A DNA stretch of 64,000 nucleotides from Pseudalkalibacillus sp051842935. Lineage in GTDB: Bacteria > Bacillota > Bacilli > Bacillales > Fictibacillaceae. The notes beneath the pieces are model-generated. The model saw nothing but the letters and a program-made list of their open reading frames with translations. It had not been told where the DNA came from and did not search any database. The stretch spans positions 310,001-374,000 of the forward strand of contig NZ_JBPXRR010000001.1 of NCBI RefSeq assembly GCF_051842935.1. Direction: 5' to 3'. A program made the translations under genes and the position numbers. Position 1 is the stretch's first letter, and each line of letters opens with the position of its first letter. Below are positions 1 through 7,760 of the stretch, in pieces.

Positions 1-140
1 ACAGCGACGACATTTCCTTCACCTTTATCCGCCTGATCCCAAACGTCCGGTGCCTCAATCATTTTCACACCACGGGGGACGTTGGTCAGTTCATCGACAA
101 TTTCTTCGACATGATAAGGAATCAATCTTACTTCGCTCAT
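1..140 (-). CDS. ispA: Intracellular subtilisin-like serine protease, N-terminal fragment
   Basis: The gene runs off the left edge, leaving only the first 46 codons. The translation begins MSEVRLIPYHVEE and continues with VPRGVKMIEAPDVW. The LIPY motif and the PxGVKxIxAPxxW segment are typical of the N-terminal extension of Bacillus intracellular subtilisins (IspA, family S8), where LIPY-type residues keep the cytoplasmic protease inactive until the extension is removed. There is no signal peptide, which fits an intracellular enzyme. The ATG at 140-138 has a GGAGG site just upstream. The catalytic triad lies outside the window. Confidence 0.8.
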   Translation of the reverse strand, partial: MSEVRLIPYHVEEIVDELTNVPRGVKMIEAPDVWDQADKGEGNVVA

Positions 141-323
141 ATTCATCCTCCTTAAATTGAATGATGAAAATCGCATGATGTAGGACAAGTTTTCTGAATT
201 ATGAAAAGAATAACGGAAAGGCAAGAACAATTCAATAGGGTGAAGTACCTGAATATTGATAGGATGAAGTCAGGGATTCTCTCATATGGTAAAATATGTA
301 GTATTGAAATGAGGGGGGATAGC

Positions 324-1226
324 TTGAAAGAAAGATATTTTTGGCTGATCATGGTCGTCATCGTCATTGCATGGATTGGCAACTATACCTATTTAAAATC
401 TCAGCAACTGGAAAATCCGATTCTACTAACTCACTATTATGAAATTCCATTTGAAGACAGATCATTCTTTGAAATCTATTATCTTACGAATAAAGATCAT
501 CAAAAATTAAATTACCTTGAATTAAATGGGGTAGGTGTGTATCCCTCTGAAGAATTTAATCACTTTGTTTATGAACAAAATGTTCCTCAATTCGAAAAAG
601 AATTCAGACATCATTACTTGAAAAAGGTGAGATTTGAATTACGAGATCATGGGCTTCCTTTAGAACCAAATTCAGGTGATAAATGGTCAGTTCAAGAAGT
701 TATACCTCATTATACACATGTAAATGCAGCAAAGCGGCCTGAAAGTGAAGATGTGGGGAATATTTCAGTCAAAGCATACACTCAAGGCAATCAACTTTTC
801 GGGAATCAAATGTCTGGCAGTAGTAATACCAATGAGACATATCACTCGGCAACAGCTCAAGAAAACGTATTGATTGAAAAACTTGTGATTCCTCATCATA
901 AAAAAATTGCTGATTCCTTAGACATAAAGATTGGAGTCAACGATGAATTCAACCTGGCTGAGGATCGACGAAATTGGTCTGAAATCCCTGGTAAGCCGTT
1001 TGGAGAAATAGCATTTCCAATTCAACTGATGCAAGGGGATACCTTGAGCATTTATCTGAAAGTAGATGACAGTTTTAAAAGCTACCTTCATATGCCTTTA
1101 AGGTGGGTTGGGAAAACGGAAGATGGAGAGAGCTTCGAAAATTTAATCTTTATGAATTCACAACCCCGCTTCGATCAGGATGATATCAATCAGATCATAG
1201 CCGAGAAGGAGGAGGGGATGGAATGA
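324..1226 (+). CDS. Membrane-anchored protein of unknown function
   Basis: The likely start is TTG at 324, preceded by the purine-rich site AGGGGGG at 312-318. The reading frame is open back to 201, but nothing upstream looks like a ribosome binding site. The protein (about 300 residues) has a short basic N-terminus, one membrane segment (WLIMVVIVIAWIGNY) and a large polar domain that would lie outside the cell. No family was recognised. It overlaps the next gene by 4 bp (ATGA), so the two are translationally coupled and may work together at the membrane. Confidence 0.65.
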   Translation: MKERYFWLIMVVIVIAWIGNYTYLKSQQLENPILLTHYYEIPFEDRSFFEIYYLTNKDHQKLNYLELNGVGVYPSEEFNHFVYEQNVPQFEKEFRHHYLKKVRFELRDHGLPLEPNSGDKWSVQEVIPHYTHVNAAKRPESEDVGNISVKAYTQGNQLFGNQMSGSSNTNETYHSATAQENVLIEKLVIPHHKKIADSLDIKIGVNDEFNLAEDRRNWSEIPGKPFGEIAFPIQLMQGDTLSIYLKVDDSFKSYLHMPLRWVGKTEDGESFENLIFMNSQPRFDQDDINQIIAEKEEGME

Positions 1227-1816
1227 ACAAAACATTTAAAAAGTTATTCTGGGGATTCTTGTTCGTGTTGGTGGAAATCCACCTATTTGTCATCGATATA
1301 TTACCAGATCCGATTGGATACCTTTTCATCTACCTAGGTCTATTGGAGATCAGGGATACGTATGGAAAAAGTAATCTTTCACGCCCAATATCAATGATTC
1401 TACTCGTTGTTTCTGTTCCGACAGTGTTCATCAACCAATCGAATGTGAATGAATCAGCCCTTTTTATGCAGTTGAATGGTTTGGAATTTTACGAGTATGG
1501 GCTAGGGCTTGCAAAACTTGTACTTACGTTTTATGTATTCAAGTTATTAGTGAATGTAGCGGAAGAGATCGGAGACATAGAACTTAAACAATACACCCAA
1601 AAATTATTTAATATCTATATTGTACTCATGTTAATCTTTCAAATTGCGCACGCATTCTTTATGAATATGTATGGAGATTTGCTCGCTGGAGCTATTATTG
1701 CTTCTGCAATCCTATCTATTGTACTCGACATCTTCTTCCTAGTCCTTTTAAGGAGATTCGGTAAAAAAGAAGGTCGAACTGGTGAGGGACGTTCAAAAGA
1801 AACCGTACAAGTCTAA
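1223..1816 (+). CDS. Multi-pass membrane protein of unknown function
   Basis: A 197-residue protein with about five hydrophobic segments (for example FWGFLFVLVEIHLFVIDIL and IIASAILSIVLDIFFLVLL) and a basic, hydrophilic C-terminus. The ATG overlaps the stop of the preceding gene and has GAGGAGGGG upstream. A strong terminator follows 32 bp after the stop. No specific family could be named. The coupled upstream gene suggests a two-protein membrane complex. Confidence 0.65.
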   Translation: MNKTFKKLFWGFLFVLVEIHLFVIDILPDPIGYLFIYLGLLEIRDTYGKSNLSRPISMILLVVSVPTVFINQSNVNESALFMQLNGLEFYEYGLGLAKLVLTFYVFKLLVNVAEEIGDIELKQYTQKLFNIYIVLMLIFQIAHAFFMNMYGDLLAGAIIASAILSIVLDIFFLVLLRRFGKKEGRTGEGRSKETVQV

Positions 1817-1847
1817 TTTTTTCCACGAATTGAAAGATTAATAATAA

Positions 1848-1875
1848 AAAGGCTGATTCCTATGTCAGCCTTTTT
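1848..1875. terminator. Bidirectional rho-independent terminator
   Basis: Stem AAAGGCTGA (1848-1856) pairs with TCAGCCTTT (1865-1873) around an 8-nt loop, with T tracts on both sides. It separates the plus-strand membrane operon from the minus-strand regulator operon. Confidence 0.8.
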
Positions 1876-1881
1876 GCTCTA

Positions 1882-2019
1882 CTATACATATTTCACGTCA
1901 TTTTCATGAACAAGGTAAATTCTGAAGTCACCTTTCAATTCAAGGTACCCAGAATCATACCTCCAGATGACAATGTATGTCTTACCTCGATAGATCACCT
2001 TATTCCCTTTGTGCAACAC
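1882..2019 (-). CDS. Small 45-residue protein downstream of the RRNPP regulator
   Basis: A short frame with GTG start at 2019-2017, a perfect AGGAGG (2034-2029) 9 nt upstream, and TAG at 1884-1882. The product contains HKGNKVIYRGKTYIVIWRYD and YLVHENDVKYV. It looks like a small beta-rich, KOW/SH3-like cytosolic protein without signal peptide or membrane segment. It begins 27 bp after the regulator stop, so it is probably cotranscribed, and ends just before a terminator. The function is unknown. The codon structure and ribosome binding site support a real gene, but no family was recognised. Confidence 0.5.
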   Translation of the reverse strand: MLHKGNKVIYRGKTYIVIWRYDSGYLELKGDFRIYLVHENDVKYV

Positions 2020-2046
2020 CTGGGATTTCCTCCTCACGTTGAAACC

Positions 2047-3384
2047 TCAACTTATTACAGGAAGCTCTGTACTGATTAAATTGATATCGTGGGACAACAA
2101 TTTCTGATTGGCTTCAAGCAAGTTTTGGAAGGCATTCGTATGGTCCTCTAATGTTTCATAACAGATCGCTTTTTCTGATTTGACCAATGCGAGCCATGAA
2201 TCGTTCTTTTTGGTATAAAAAATAGATTCAGCCGTATTGAATTCTTTGATGGCTTCTTTGAATTGTTCTTTTTTCATGAGGATCTTGCCGAGTACATAGT
2301 GACATTGCGCATGTAAGTGGGATTTCGGTTCAGCCAGTTCCAAGCCGGATTGGATGTAATATTCCGCAAGCTCAACATCATTGATGTACAGATAGGATAG
2401 AGAGAGCTCATAGTAGTTGTTCACTGCCAAGGTTTTATAATTAAGCTCATTCGCTTCATCTAAGCAATTATGGAGTTCTTTCAAGGCTTGAACCGCTTTA
2501 TCTTGTTTACGGTACAAGATTCCGAGGTTGATCTTGGAGCCGACGTAGCGGTGTGTTTCTTCCTCAGAATTGAAATACTGGATTGCGGCTTTCGTAGAGC
2601 CGATGCCGGCTGCAAACTTCCGCATATATAATTCAGCAATTCCCTTCAGCATATAGAAATGACCATTGGAAAATTGAATTTCATTATCGTCCATGATGAC
2701 AATCGCTTCATGAATGACATCCAGTCCTTTTTGGAATTCTCGAATGCGACAATAACATAGCGCAAGGTTATAAAGGATGTTGATTGTTAGGAGTCCATCT
2801 ACCTCAGCATGATACGTGTTGATGAGAGCGGACGCACGGAGGGCAGCTTCAATTCCTTCTTTATAATTTTCAAGCTTCCGGTTGGATAAGGATATGTAAT
2901 AGTAAACTTCAACAATTTCGTTTGTATCCATAGATGATAAATAAGAGAGTGCTTCACGATAATGTTCTACAGCCTCTTTATCTCGATTGAGTTTTTCGCA
3001 AATGCGACCCAACAATTTATAAGCGAGCCACTTTTCAGGGAAAGGGACATTCTCTATATGAATGAGTTCCTGCAAGCGACTTTCTGCTTCGTCATATTTC
3101 GCGACTTTGAACAGAGTCTTACATATATTGAGCCCTCTTTTAATGTCTTCTGGAGTTGTCACGGGTAATGAGGCATCGCGGATTTCACCTAAGAGATCTC
3201 CGACAGAAACACCCAATTTTTGTGACAAATACTCGATTGTCCGCAGGGAGGGGGTGGTCAGGTCTCTTTCAATCAGGCTTAACATAGCACGGCTCAATTG
3301 ATCCCCAGCTAAATCCCCTTGTGTCAATCCTAAATCTTTCCTCAATCTCTTAATGCGTGTACCAACACTACTTTCCAAATTCAA
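2047..3384 (-). CDS. RRNPP-type HTH-TPR transcriptional regulator (NprR/PlcR-like)
   Basis: A 445-residue protein with an N-terminal HTH_3 domain (about residues 8-64, including GLTQGDLAGDQLSRAMLSLI) followed by a long array of TPR-like helical repeats up to the C-terminus. This is the architecture of the RRNPP family (Rap, Rgg, NprR, PlcR, PrgX), in which the TPR domain binds a short re-imported peptide that changes DNA binding. It is transcribed divergently, across 148 bp, from a gene for a secreted protein made of repeated DPVWPD hexapeptides, the natural candidate for its signal. NprR and PlcR normally have their pheromone gene downstream on the same strand, so the divergent layout is less usual. 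Which genes it controls is not visible here. Confidence 0.88.
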   Translation of the reverse strand: MNLESSVGTRIKRLRKDLGLTQGDLAGDQLSRAMLSLIERDLTTPSLRTIEYLSQKLGVSVGDLLGEIRDASLPVTTPEDIKRGLNICKTLFKVAKYDEAESRLQELIHIENVPFPEKWLAYKLLGRICEKLNRDKEAVEHYREALSYLSSMDTNEIVEVYYYISLSNRKLENYKEGIEAALRASALINTYHAEVDGLLTINILYNLALCYCRIREFQKGLDVIHEAIVIMDDNEIQFSNGHFYMLKGIAELYMRKFAAGIGSTKAAIQYFNSEEETHRYVGSKINLGILYRKQDKAVQALKELHNCLDEANELNYKTLAVNNYYELSLSYLYINDVELAEYYIQSGLELAEPKSHLHAQCHYVLGKILMKKEQFKEAIKEFNTAESIFYTKKNDSWLALVKSEKAICYETLEDHTNAFQNLLEANQKLLSHDINLISTELPVIS

Positions 3385-3420
3385 TCGCCTCCCATACCCA
3401 TTTTACCATTAATGTAAATT

Positions 3421-3495
3421 TATTAACACAATTTTTGAATAATTAAATATATTAACAAAAAAGTTATTGACAACGTAAAATGTTAAATTTAAGAT
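3421..3495 (+). promoter_or_regulatory. Promoter and candidate operator between regulator and peptide precursor
   Basis: The -35 box TTGACA (3467-3472) and -10 box TAAGAT (3490-3495) are 17 bp apart and serve the DPVWPD precursor. The -35 region is framed by an inverted pair, TTAACA (3452-3457) and TGTTAA (3481-3486). A second direct copy TATTAACA lies at 3421-3428, 29 bp before the TATTAACA at 3450-3457. These elements are plausible binding sites for the divergent HTH-TPR regulator. The boxes are seen directly. Regulator binding is inferred. Confidence 0.6.
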
Positions 3496-3532
3496 AAAAA
3501 TGTAAAAATATTCAATTATTTGGAGGTGCTCT

Positions 3533-3889
3533 ATGGAAAGAAGGTTAAAAACAATTGTAAAGAGTGTAAGTGCAGGTGCGATGGCATTGGGGATCGCATT
3601 CGCAGGTCACAGTGTCGACCTAAGTGGAAATGACACGAGTCGTGCGGAAGAAAGCCCAATCATCGTCAATTCAGACCCCGTTTGGCCGGATAATGACCCA
3701 GTATGGCCAGACAGCCCACCCATCGCTAGTTCTGACCCAGTATGGCCCGATGCTCCAAGCAACCCCGATGGAGACCCAGTGTGGCCGGATTCCCCTGAAA
3801 AACCTGAGAACGATCCAGTATGGCCTGACAGTGATGTAACAGCCAGCTCCGATCCAGTATGGCCAGATGATGAACCACGTTCCGTGTAA
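3533..3889 (+). CDS. Secreted multi-copy peptide pheromone precursor (six DPVWPD units)
   Basis: A 118-residue protein. Residues 1-25 form a signal peptide (MERRLKTIVK followed by a hydrophobic stretch ending AFAG). A short linker follows, then six copies of DPVWPD at residues 48-53, 55-60, 68-73, 81-86, 93-98 and 107-112. Every copy is preceded by a small polar residue (S, N, S, G, N, S), which suggests a heptapeptide xDPVWPD as mature form, with acidic and proline-rich spacers. The start ATG has GGAGGT 5 nt upstream and a consensus promoter. It lies divergent from an RRNPP regulator. The inference is that extracellular proteases release several identical signals, which are imported by an oligopeptide permease and bind the TPR domain. 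The alternative is a repetitive surface protein, but its short length and context favour signalling. Confidence 0.75.
   Translation: MERRLKTIVKSVSAGAMALGIAFAGHSVDLSGNDTSRAEESPIIVNSDPVWPDNDPVWPDSPPIASSDPVWPDAPSNPDGDPVWPDSPEKPENDPVWPDSDVTASSDPVWPDDEPRSV
3674..3868 (+). repeat. Coding tandem repeat for six DPVWPD peptides
   Basis: The DNA repeats a GAYCCAGTATGGCC-like word six times with third-position differences, while the encoded hexapeptide is identical in all copies. Spacing varies from 1 to 8 residues between copies. Identical peptides from diverged codons point to selection on the peptide rather than recent duplication. Confidence 0.85.
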
Positions 3890-4041
3890 CAAGTTCCACT
3901 GAAATTCTTCATTTAATTTCCTCTGAAGTAAGTGAAATCCCCAACGTGAGTCGATTCTTTTTTGCACCCGAATATTAATGAAAATCACTTAACCTGTTCG
4001 TGGATTCTTCACATATGAAAGAAGAAAAAAAGGAGAATGCT

Positions 4042-4080
4042 AAGGTCGGCTCGAAAATAGAGTCGACCTTTGTAATTTTA
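4042..4080 (+). terminator. Terminator-like hairpin
   Basis: AAGGTCG (4042-4048) pairs with CGACCTT (4064-4070), and an inner CTC/GAG pairing extends the stem. The following run is weak (TGTAATTTTA). It probably ends the peptide precursor transcript before the Nudix gene. Confidence 0.55.
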
Positions 4081-4098
4081 TTGAGAGGAGTACCGACT

Positions 4099-4530
4099 AT
4101 GAAGAAAATCCACGTTGCATCCGCCATCCTTTTTGATGAAAGTGGAGAGCGGGTCGTTATGGTAAAGAATAAAAAGGAAGATTCGTACTTCTGGAGTGTA
4201 CCGGGTGGTGCTGTTGAAGAAGGTGAAACAATCGAACAAGCAGCGGTCAGGGAAACGAAGGAAGAAGCAGGACTCGATATTGAAATTACTGGGCTGCACT
4301 CAGTCCGTGAAACTATTTTTCAAGAACGCGGACATCAAGTGGTCTTCTTTCATTTTTACGGAAGAATTATTGGAGGAGAATTAAGAAGTGCTGATCCCGA
4401 TAACGATATCTTAGAAGTTGAATGGGTTGATTTAAAGATAGCCAATGAACGTATGGATTACTTGCCGGAGTCCTTCAGAATTACCGGACCAAACAAGGGA
4501 ATTCCGTACTTCTATCAAGGCGTCGTTTAA
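4099..4530 (+). CDS. Nudix hydrolase
   Basis: A 143-residue protein starting at ATG 4099, which has GAGAGGAG 8-9 nt upstream. An in-frame ATG at 4000 lies before a hairpin and has no good site. The complete Nudix box G-x5-E-x7-RE-x-x-EE-x-G-L occupies residues 37-59, with the sequence GAVEEGE followed by RETKEEAGL. Nudix enzymes hydrolyse nucleoside diphosphate linked compounds, using Mg2+ bound by these glutamates. The substrate cannot be predicted. The stop overlaps the convergent YihY gene by 4 bp. Confidence 0.88.
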   Translation: MKKIHVASAILFDESGERVVMVKNKKEDSYFWSVPGGAVEEGETIEQAAVRETKEEAGLDIEITGLHSVRETIFQERGHQVVFFHFYGRIIGGELRSADPDNDILEVEWVDLKIANERMDYLPESFRITGPNKGIPYFYQGVV

Positions 4531-5351
4531 CACTCGTGATTGTATTTCTTTTTGAACAAGAGGGCGTTGATCGTTCCACCGATGATCAAGGTTTGTGCGG
4601 TCAAGTACAGCCAGATCATCAGGATGATGAGCGTTTTGACATTCCCGTAAATGAGTGAATATTGACTATACCGTACATAGAAGGAGAAGCCGACGGAAAT
4701 CAGTTGCCAGAGAACCGTCGCAGTAAGCGCGCCAGGTAACACTTCAATGAACTTCAGCCGCGCTTTTGGCACAAAATGATAGAGTACATAAAAGAACACG
4801 AACAGGACGAGACTTCCGACGATCCATTTGATCGGATTCCAAAACGTGATGATGAAGGTAAACAACCACGCATCTTTATCGATGAAGTTGAGGACGATGC
4901 GCTCTGCGACTGGTACCAATACCGATATGACCACAACACTGATGAAGGCGAACGTGAGTAGTAACCCTTCGAGCAGTTGGATGATGAACGACCTTTTTGT
5001 CGTTTGAGGATAGCTTTCATTGAGAATTCTCGAAAAGGATTGAATGGCGAACGAAGAAAGCCAGATGGAAGCAAGGAAACCGAACGTCATCAAGTTCTCT
5101 TCCTGGTTGGCGAAGATTCCAGTCAACGTTTCTCTAAGAAAGTAGATCGTTTGTTCAGGTGCATATGGTTCCACAAGGTCAAGCACGGAACCTGTGTTTA
5201 ACGGGAGCTTCCCGACCAGAGTGATGACGACAATGAGAAATGGAAAAAGAGACAACAGGAAATAATACGACATCTGTGCAGCAAGGTCGTAGATTTTACG
5301 ATTGAAAAATTCTCGGTAAAGTGCTTTTACCAGCCAAAAGACAGTACTCAC
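4527..5351 (-). CDS. YihY/BrkB family inner membrane protein
   Basis: A 274-residue protein with six hydrophobic segments and the family features AAQMSYYFLLSLFPFLIVVI near residue 24 and PKARLKFIEVLPGALTATVLW near residue 193. This is the YihY/virulence factor BrkB family, once misnamed RNase BN; its molecular function is still unclear and it may be a transporter. The start is GTG at 5351, with GAGGG about 7 nt upstream. It is apparently monocistronic and converges on the Nudix gene. Confidence 0.88.
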   Translation of the reverse strand: MSTVFWLVKALYREFFNRKIYDLAAQMSYYFLLSLFPFLIVVITLVGKLPLNTGSVLDLVEPYAPEQTIYFLRETLTGIFANQEENLMTFGFLASIWLSSFAIQSFSRILNESYPQTTKRSFIIQLLEGLLLTFAFISVVVISVLVPVAERIVLNFIDKDAWLFTFIITFWNPIKWIVGSLVLFVFFYVLYHFVPKARLKFIEVLPGALTATVLWQLISVGFSFYVRYSQYSLIYGNVKTLIILMIWLYLTAQTLIIGGTINALLFKKKYNHEC

Positions 5352-5458
5352 AGATCATCCCTCATTTTCATCACTATGCTTGGTATAACCAAAAAGAAGG
5401 AGTTTATGAGAGGAGAGATCGTTTTTATTTGATTGTGCAGGTCAATGCGTAGTGCTCG

Positions 5459-5497
5459 CTCCAAAAATAAAAACCCATTCATGAGAATGAGTTTTTC
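5459..5497 (-). terminator. Rho-independent terminator of the DUF3870-like gene
   Basis: On the minus strand, a hairpin built from AAAAACTCATTC and GAATGGGTTTTT (5469-5496) around a 4-nt loop is followed by TTATTTTTGG. It lies 13 bp after the stop of the 5510-5827 gene. Confidence 0.75.
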
Positions 5498-5509
5498 ATC
5501 GAATATAAT

Positions 5510-5827
5510 TTATTTGATGACATGTGGGGTTTTATATTGCTTATAAGCGTCGAGCACTGCTGCTAACAATACGGATTGCGTCTTCCCGTAATAGTGATTC
5601 TCTATTTCCTTGTTGATTGCATTCAATCCATCACGCATACTTAAGCCCTTAATCAGCCTTCCTAAATAGTTTTGGGCATGTGTGGTGTCGAGTGTACAGT
5701 CTGCCCAGACTATGACACCATACAATTTATCTACTTCTAAAGTTACTGTAACGGACTGATTTAAGTCGTTCAAAACCATGCTGTTTGGTAGACGTGCACT
5801 TCCAGAAATCAAAAGTGTATGGGACAT
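5510..5827 (-). CDS. DUF3870-like small protein
   Basis: A 105-residue protein resembling the DUF3870 family: an N-terminal LLISGSARLP, a central VIVWADCTL, and the conserved stretch NYLGRLIKGLSMRDG followed by IENHYYGKTQSVLLAA. The family has no established activity; its members often neighbour catabolic enzymes. Here it is divergent from a FAH-like hydrolase and SDR pair, which fits that pattern. No signal peptide or membrane segment. The family assignment is from memory of the pattern, without a search. Confidence 0.65.
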   Translation of the reverse strand: MSHTLLISGSARLPNSMVLNDLNQSVTVTLEVDKLYGVIVWADCTLDTTHAQNYLGRLIKGLSMRDGLNAINKEIENHYYGKTQSVLLAAVLDAYKQYKTPHVIK

Positions 5828-5971
5828 CGTTTTCCTCCTAGAAATATGACGAATTAATTCTCACGTATATATTTGACATAATAGTTTTGATTCCTTCATT
5901 AATTTAATCGTTCTCATTCAACGATTTCAGCCCGTTAGAAAAGGGTAAGGTTTGGAGAAGGAGGGATTGAT

Positions 5972-6880
5972 GTGCGGTTAGCGACTGTACGTATTGGAGA
6001 CGTGGAAAGCGCGGCAATCATAATTGACGAACGTGCGATTTTGATTGCCGAGGTGAACAAATATTTGAATATCAAACATCCGGAAACGGTGTTCGAACTC
6101 ATCCAGCCGGAGGCATTCGGCTTGTTGAAAAGCTGGTGGGAAACCTTGGATAAAGAGCGGCTTGTCGAGGACATCGGACATCCAGTGGAGGACATCCAGT
6201 TTGCCCCTTTATACCGGCATCCGAGAAAAATTTGGGGCATCGGCTTGAATTACGTAGAGCATGCTTCGGAATTATCGGAGAAAGCTCCGTCGACGGAACC
6301 TGCAAGTTTTATGAAGCCGGACACGACGATTATAGGGGCAGGTGATGCGATTGAAATTCCAGAGCAATCGGAGCGCACAACGGCTGAAGCGGAGCTCGGC
6401 GTTGTGATTGGTAAGACGTGTAAAAACGTATCGGAGGAGGAAGCTGCTGATGTGATTGCGGGTTTTACGACGATCATCGATATGACGGCAGAAGATATTT
6501 TGCAGCAGAACCCGAGATACTTAACCCGATCGAAGAGCTTCGATACGTTTTTCAGCTTCGGTCCGGAACTCGTCATACCTGATGAGGTTGATGATCTCGA
6601 TAGTCTCCAGGTCACGACGGTCATCAATGGCAGTGTGCACCGATTCAATCAGGTGAAAAACATGACCTTCGATCCGTATCATCTCGTCAGTTTCCACTCG
6701 AAAGTGATGACATTACATCCAGGGGACATCATTTCAACCGGGACGCCAGGTGCTGTCGTCATAAGGGATGGAGACGTTGTGGAGTGTCAGATTGACGGCT
6801 TTCGTCGATTGGTCAATCCGGTAAAAGATCTGAAGGCAAGAAAGGGAGAGGCGATAGATGGACTTACAACTGAAAGGTAA
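5972..6880 (+). CDS. Fumarylacetoacetate hydrolase (FAH) family protein
   Basis: A 302-residue protein with a short N-terminal domain and a FAH catalytic domain from about residue 88 (IWGIGLNYVEHASE). The metal-binding acidic cluster AEAELGVVIG lies near residue 138, and DIISTGTPGAV near the C-terminus is typical. Members cleave or decarboxylate 2-oxo acids in aromatic and sugar acid breakdown. GTG at 5972 is the start, with GGAGAAGGAGG upstream; the ATG 2 bp earlier is out of frame and hits a stop. It overlaps the next SDR gene by 23 bp, so the two form an operon. The exact substrate is unknown. Confidence 0.85.
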   Translation: MRLATVRIGDVESAAIIIDERAILIAEVNKYLNIKHPETVFELIQPEAFGLLKSWWETLDKERLVEDIGHPVEDIQFAPLYRHPRKIWGIGLNYVEHASELSEKAPSTEPASFMKPDTTIIGAGDAIEIPEQSERTTAEAELGVVIGKTCKNVSEEEAADVIAGFTTIIDMTAEDILQQNPRYLTRSKSFDTFFSFGPELVIPDEVDDLDSLQVTTVINGSVHRFNQVKNMTFDPYHLVSFHSKVMTLHPGDIISTGTPGAVVIRDGDVVECQIDGFRRLVNPVKDLKARKGEAIDGLTTER

Positions 6881-7649
6881 AAGCGTCATTGTAACAGCAG
6901 GCAGTAAAGGCTTAGGCAAAGCGACAGCGATGGAATTCGCAAAGGAAGGCGCACACGTTCTGATAGCGAGCCGGAACGAACAACAGCTGCAGCAAGCGAA
7001 GGAAGAGATTTTCAAAGAAACACGCAACGAGCATGTGGACTATGTCATTTGCGACATCACAGATCCGGATCAAATCAATCACCTGGGGGACTATGCGGTT
7101 GAGAGGAACGGCACAGTGGACGTGCTGATCAACAATGCGGGTGGACCACCGGCAGGCAGGTTTGAAGATATGCGAGACGAAGACTGGCAGAAGGCGTTCG
7201 AATTGAACCTGTTGAGTTTTGTGAGATTAACGCGAAAAGTCATCCCACATATGCAAAAGCAACAGAGTGGACGAATCGTCAATTTCGCTTCGTCCTCAAT
7301 CAAGCAGCCCTTGGATAATCTGATCCTTTCGAATACATTCCGCGCTGGGATAGTGGGACTGGCGAAGAGTCTGTCACAGGAGCTGGCAGAGTATCAGATT
7401 CTCGTCAATACGATTGGACCGGGACGTATTGCTACCGATCGGGTAGCGGAACTTGATGAAATCCGTGCTGGAAAGCTCGGCATTCCGTTAGAGGAGCATG
7501 TGGACAATACAGCTAAGAAAATCCCACTTCAGCGGTACGGAACCCCAGAAGAGTTTGCAAAAATGGTCGTATTCCTCGGCTCAGGAGCGAATACCTACAT
7601 CACCGGCCAATCCCTGCTAGTCGATGGCGGAATGGTCAAGGCTTTGTAA
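6858..7649 (+). CDS. SDR family protein with altered catalytic motif
   Basis: A 263-residue Rossmann-fold protein. The nucleotide-binding motif is TAGSKGLG (residues 13-20) and NNAG is at 92-95. Where ordinary short-chain dehydrogenases have YxxxK, the alignment with the downstream AGIVGLAKSL block gives SNTFR (158-162), so both catalytic Tyr and Lys are missing. A known SDR subgroup resembling 3-oxoacyl-ACP reductases lacks the canonical tetrad in the same way. It ends with the usual TGQSLLVDGGMVKAL. It is coupled to the upstream FAH-like gene and is presumably part of the same pathway. Confidence 0.82.
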   Translation: MDLQLKGKSVIVTAGSKGLGKATAMEFAKEGAHVLIASRNEQQLQQAKEEIFKETRNEHVDYVICDITDPDQINHLGDYAVERNGTVDVLINNAGGPPAGRFEDMRDEDWQKAFELNLLSFVRLTRKVIPHMQKQQSGRIVNFASSSIKQPLDNLILSNTFRAGIVGLAKSLSQELAEYQILVNTIGPGRIATDRVAELDEIRAGKLGIPLEEHVDNTAKKIPLQRYGTPEEFAKMVVFLGSGANTYITGQSLLVDGGMVKAL

Positions 7650-7657
7650 AATAATGA

Positions 7658-7683
7658 AGGGAACTTCCAGTCGGAAGTTCCCT
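7658..7683. terminator. Terminator hairpin after the FAH-SDR operon
   Basis: AGGGAACTTCC (7658-7668) pairs perfectly with GGAAGTTCCCT (7673-7683) around AGTC. The T run is weak on both strands. Confidence 0.6.
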
Positions 7684-7760
7684 CAATTTATGGATGATGC
7701 GGTTTTTGCGAGGTGCGAAGTCCGATTTTCGTCGATATCGCACCCCGAAATCACCACTAA

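Noticed and set aside
3674..3868. CRISPR-like or minisatellite interpretation of the DPVWPD coding repeats
   Set aside because: The spacing is irregular, the repeats are in frame and coding, and no cas genes are near.
3607..3988. Open frames antisense to and out of frame with the DPVWPD repeats
   Set aside because: They arise from the repeated GC-rich codons of the precursor gene, lack ribosome binding sites and have no promoter. The plus-strand frame with signal peptide is the convincing one.
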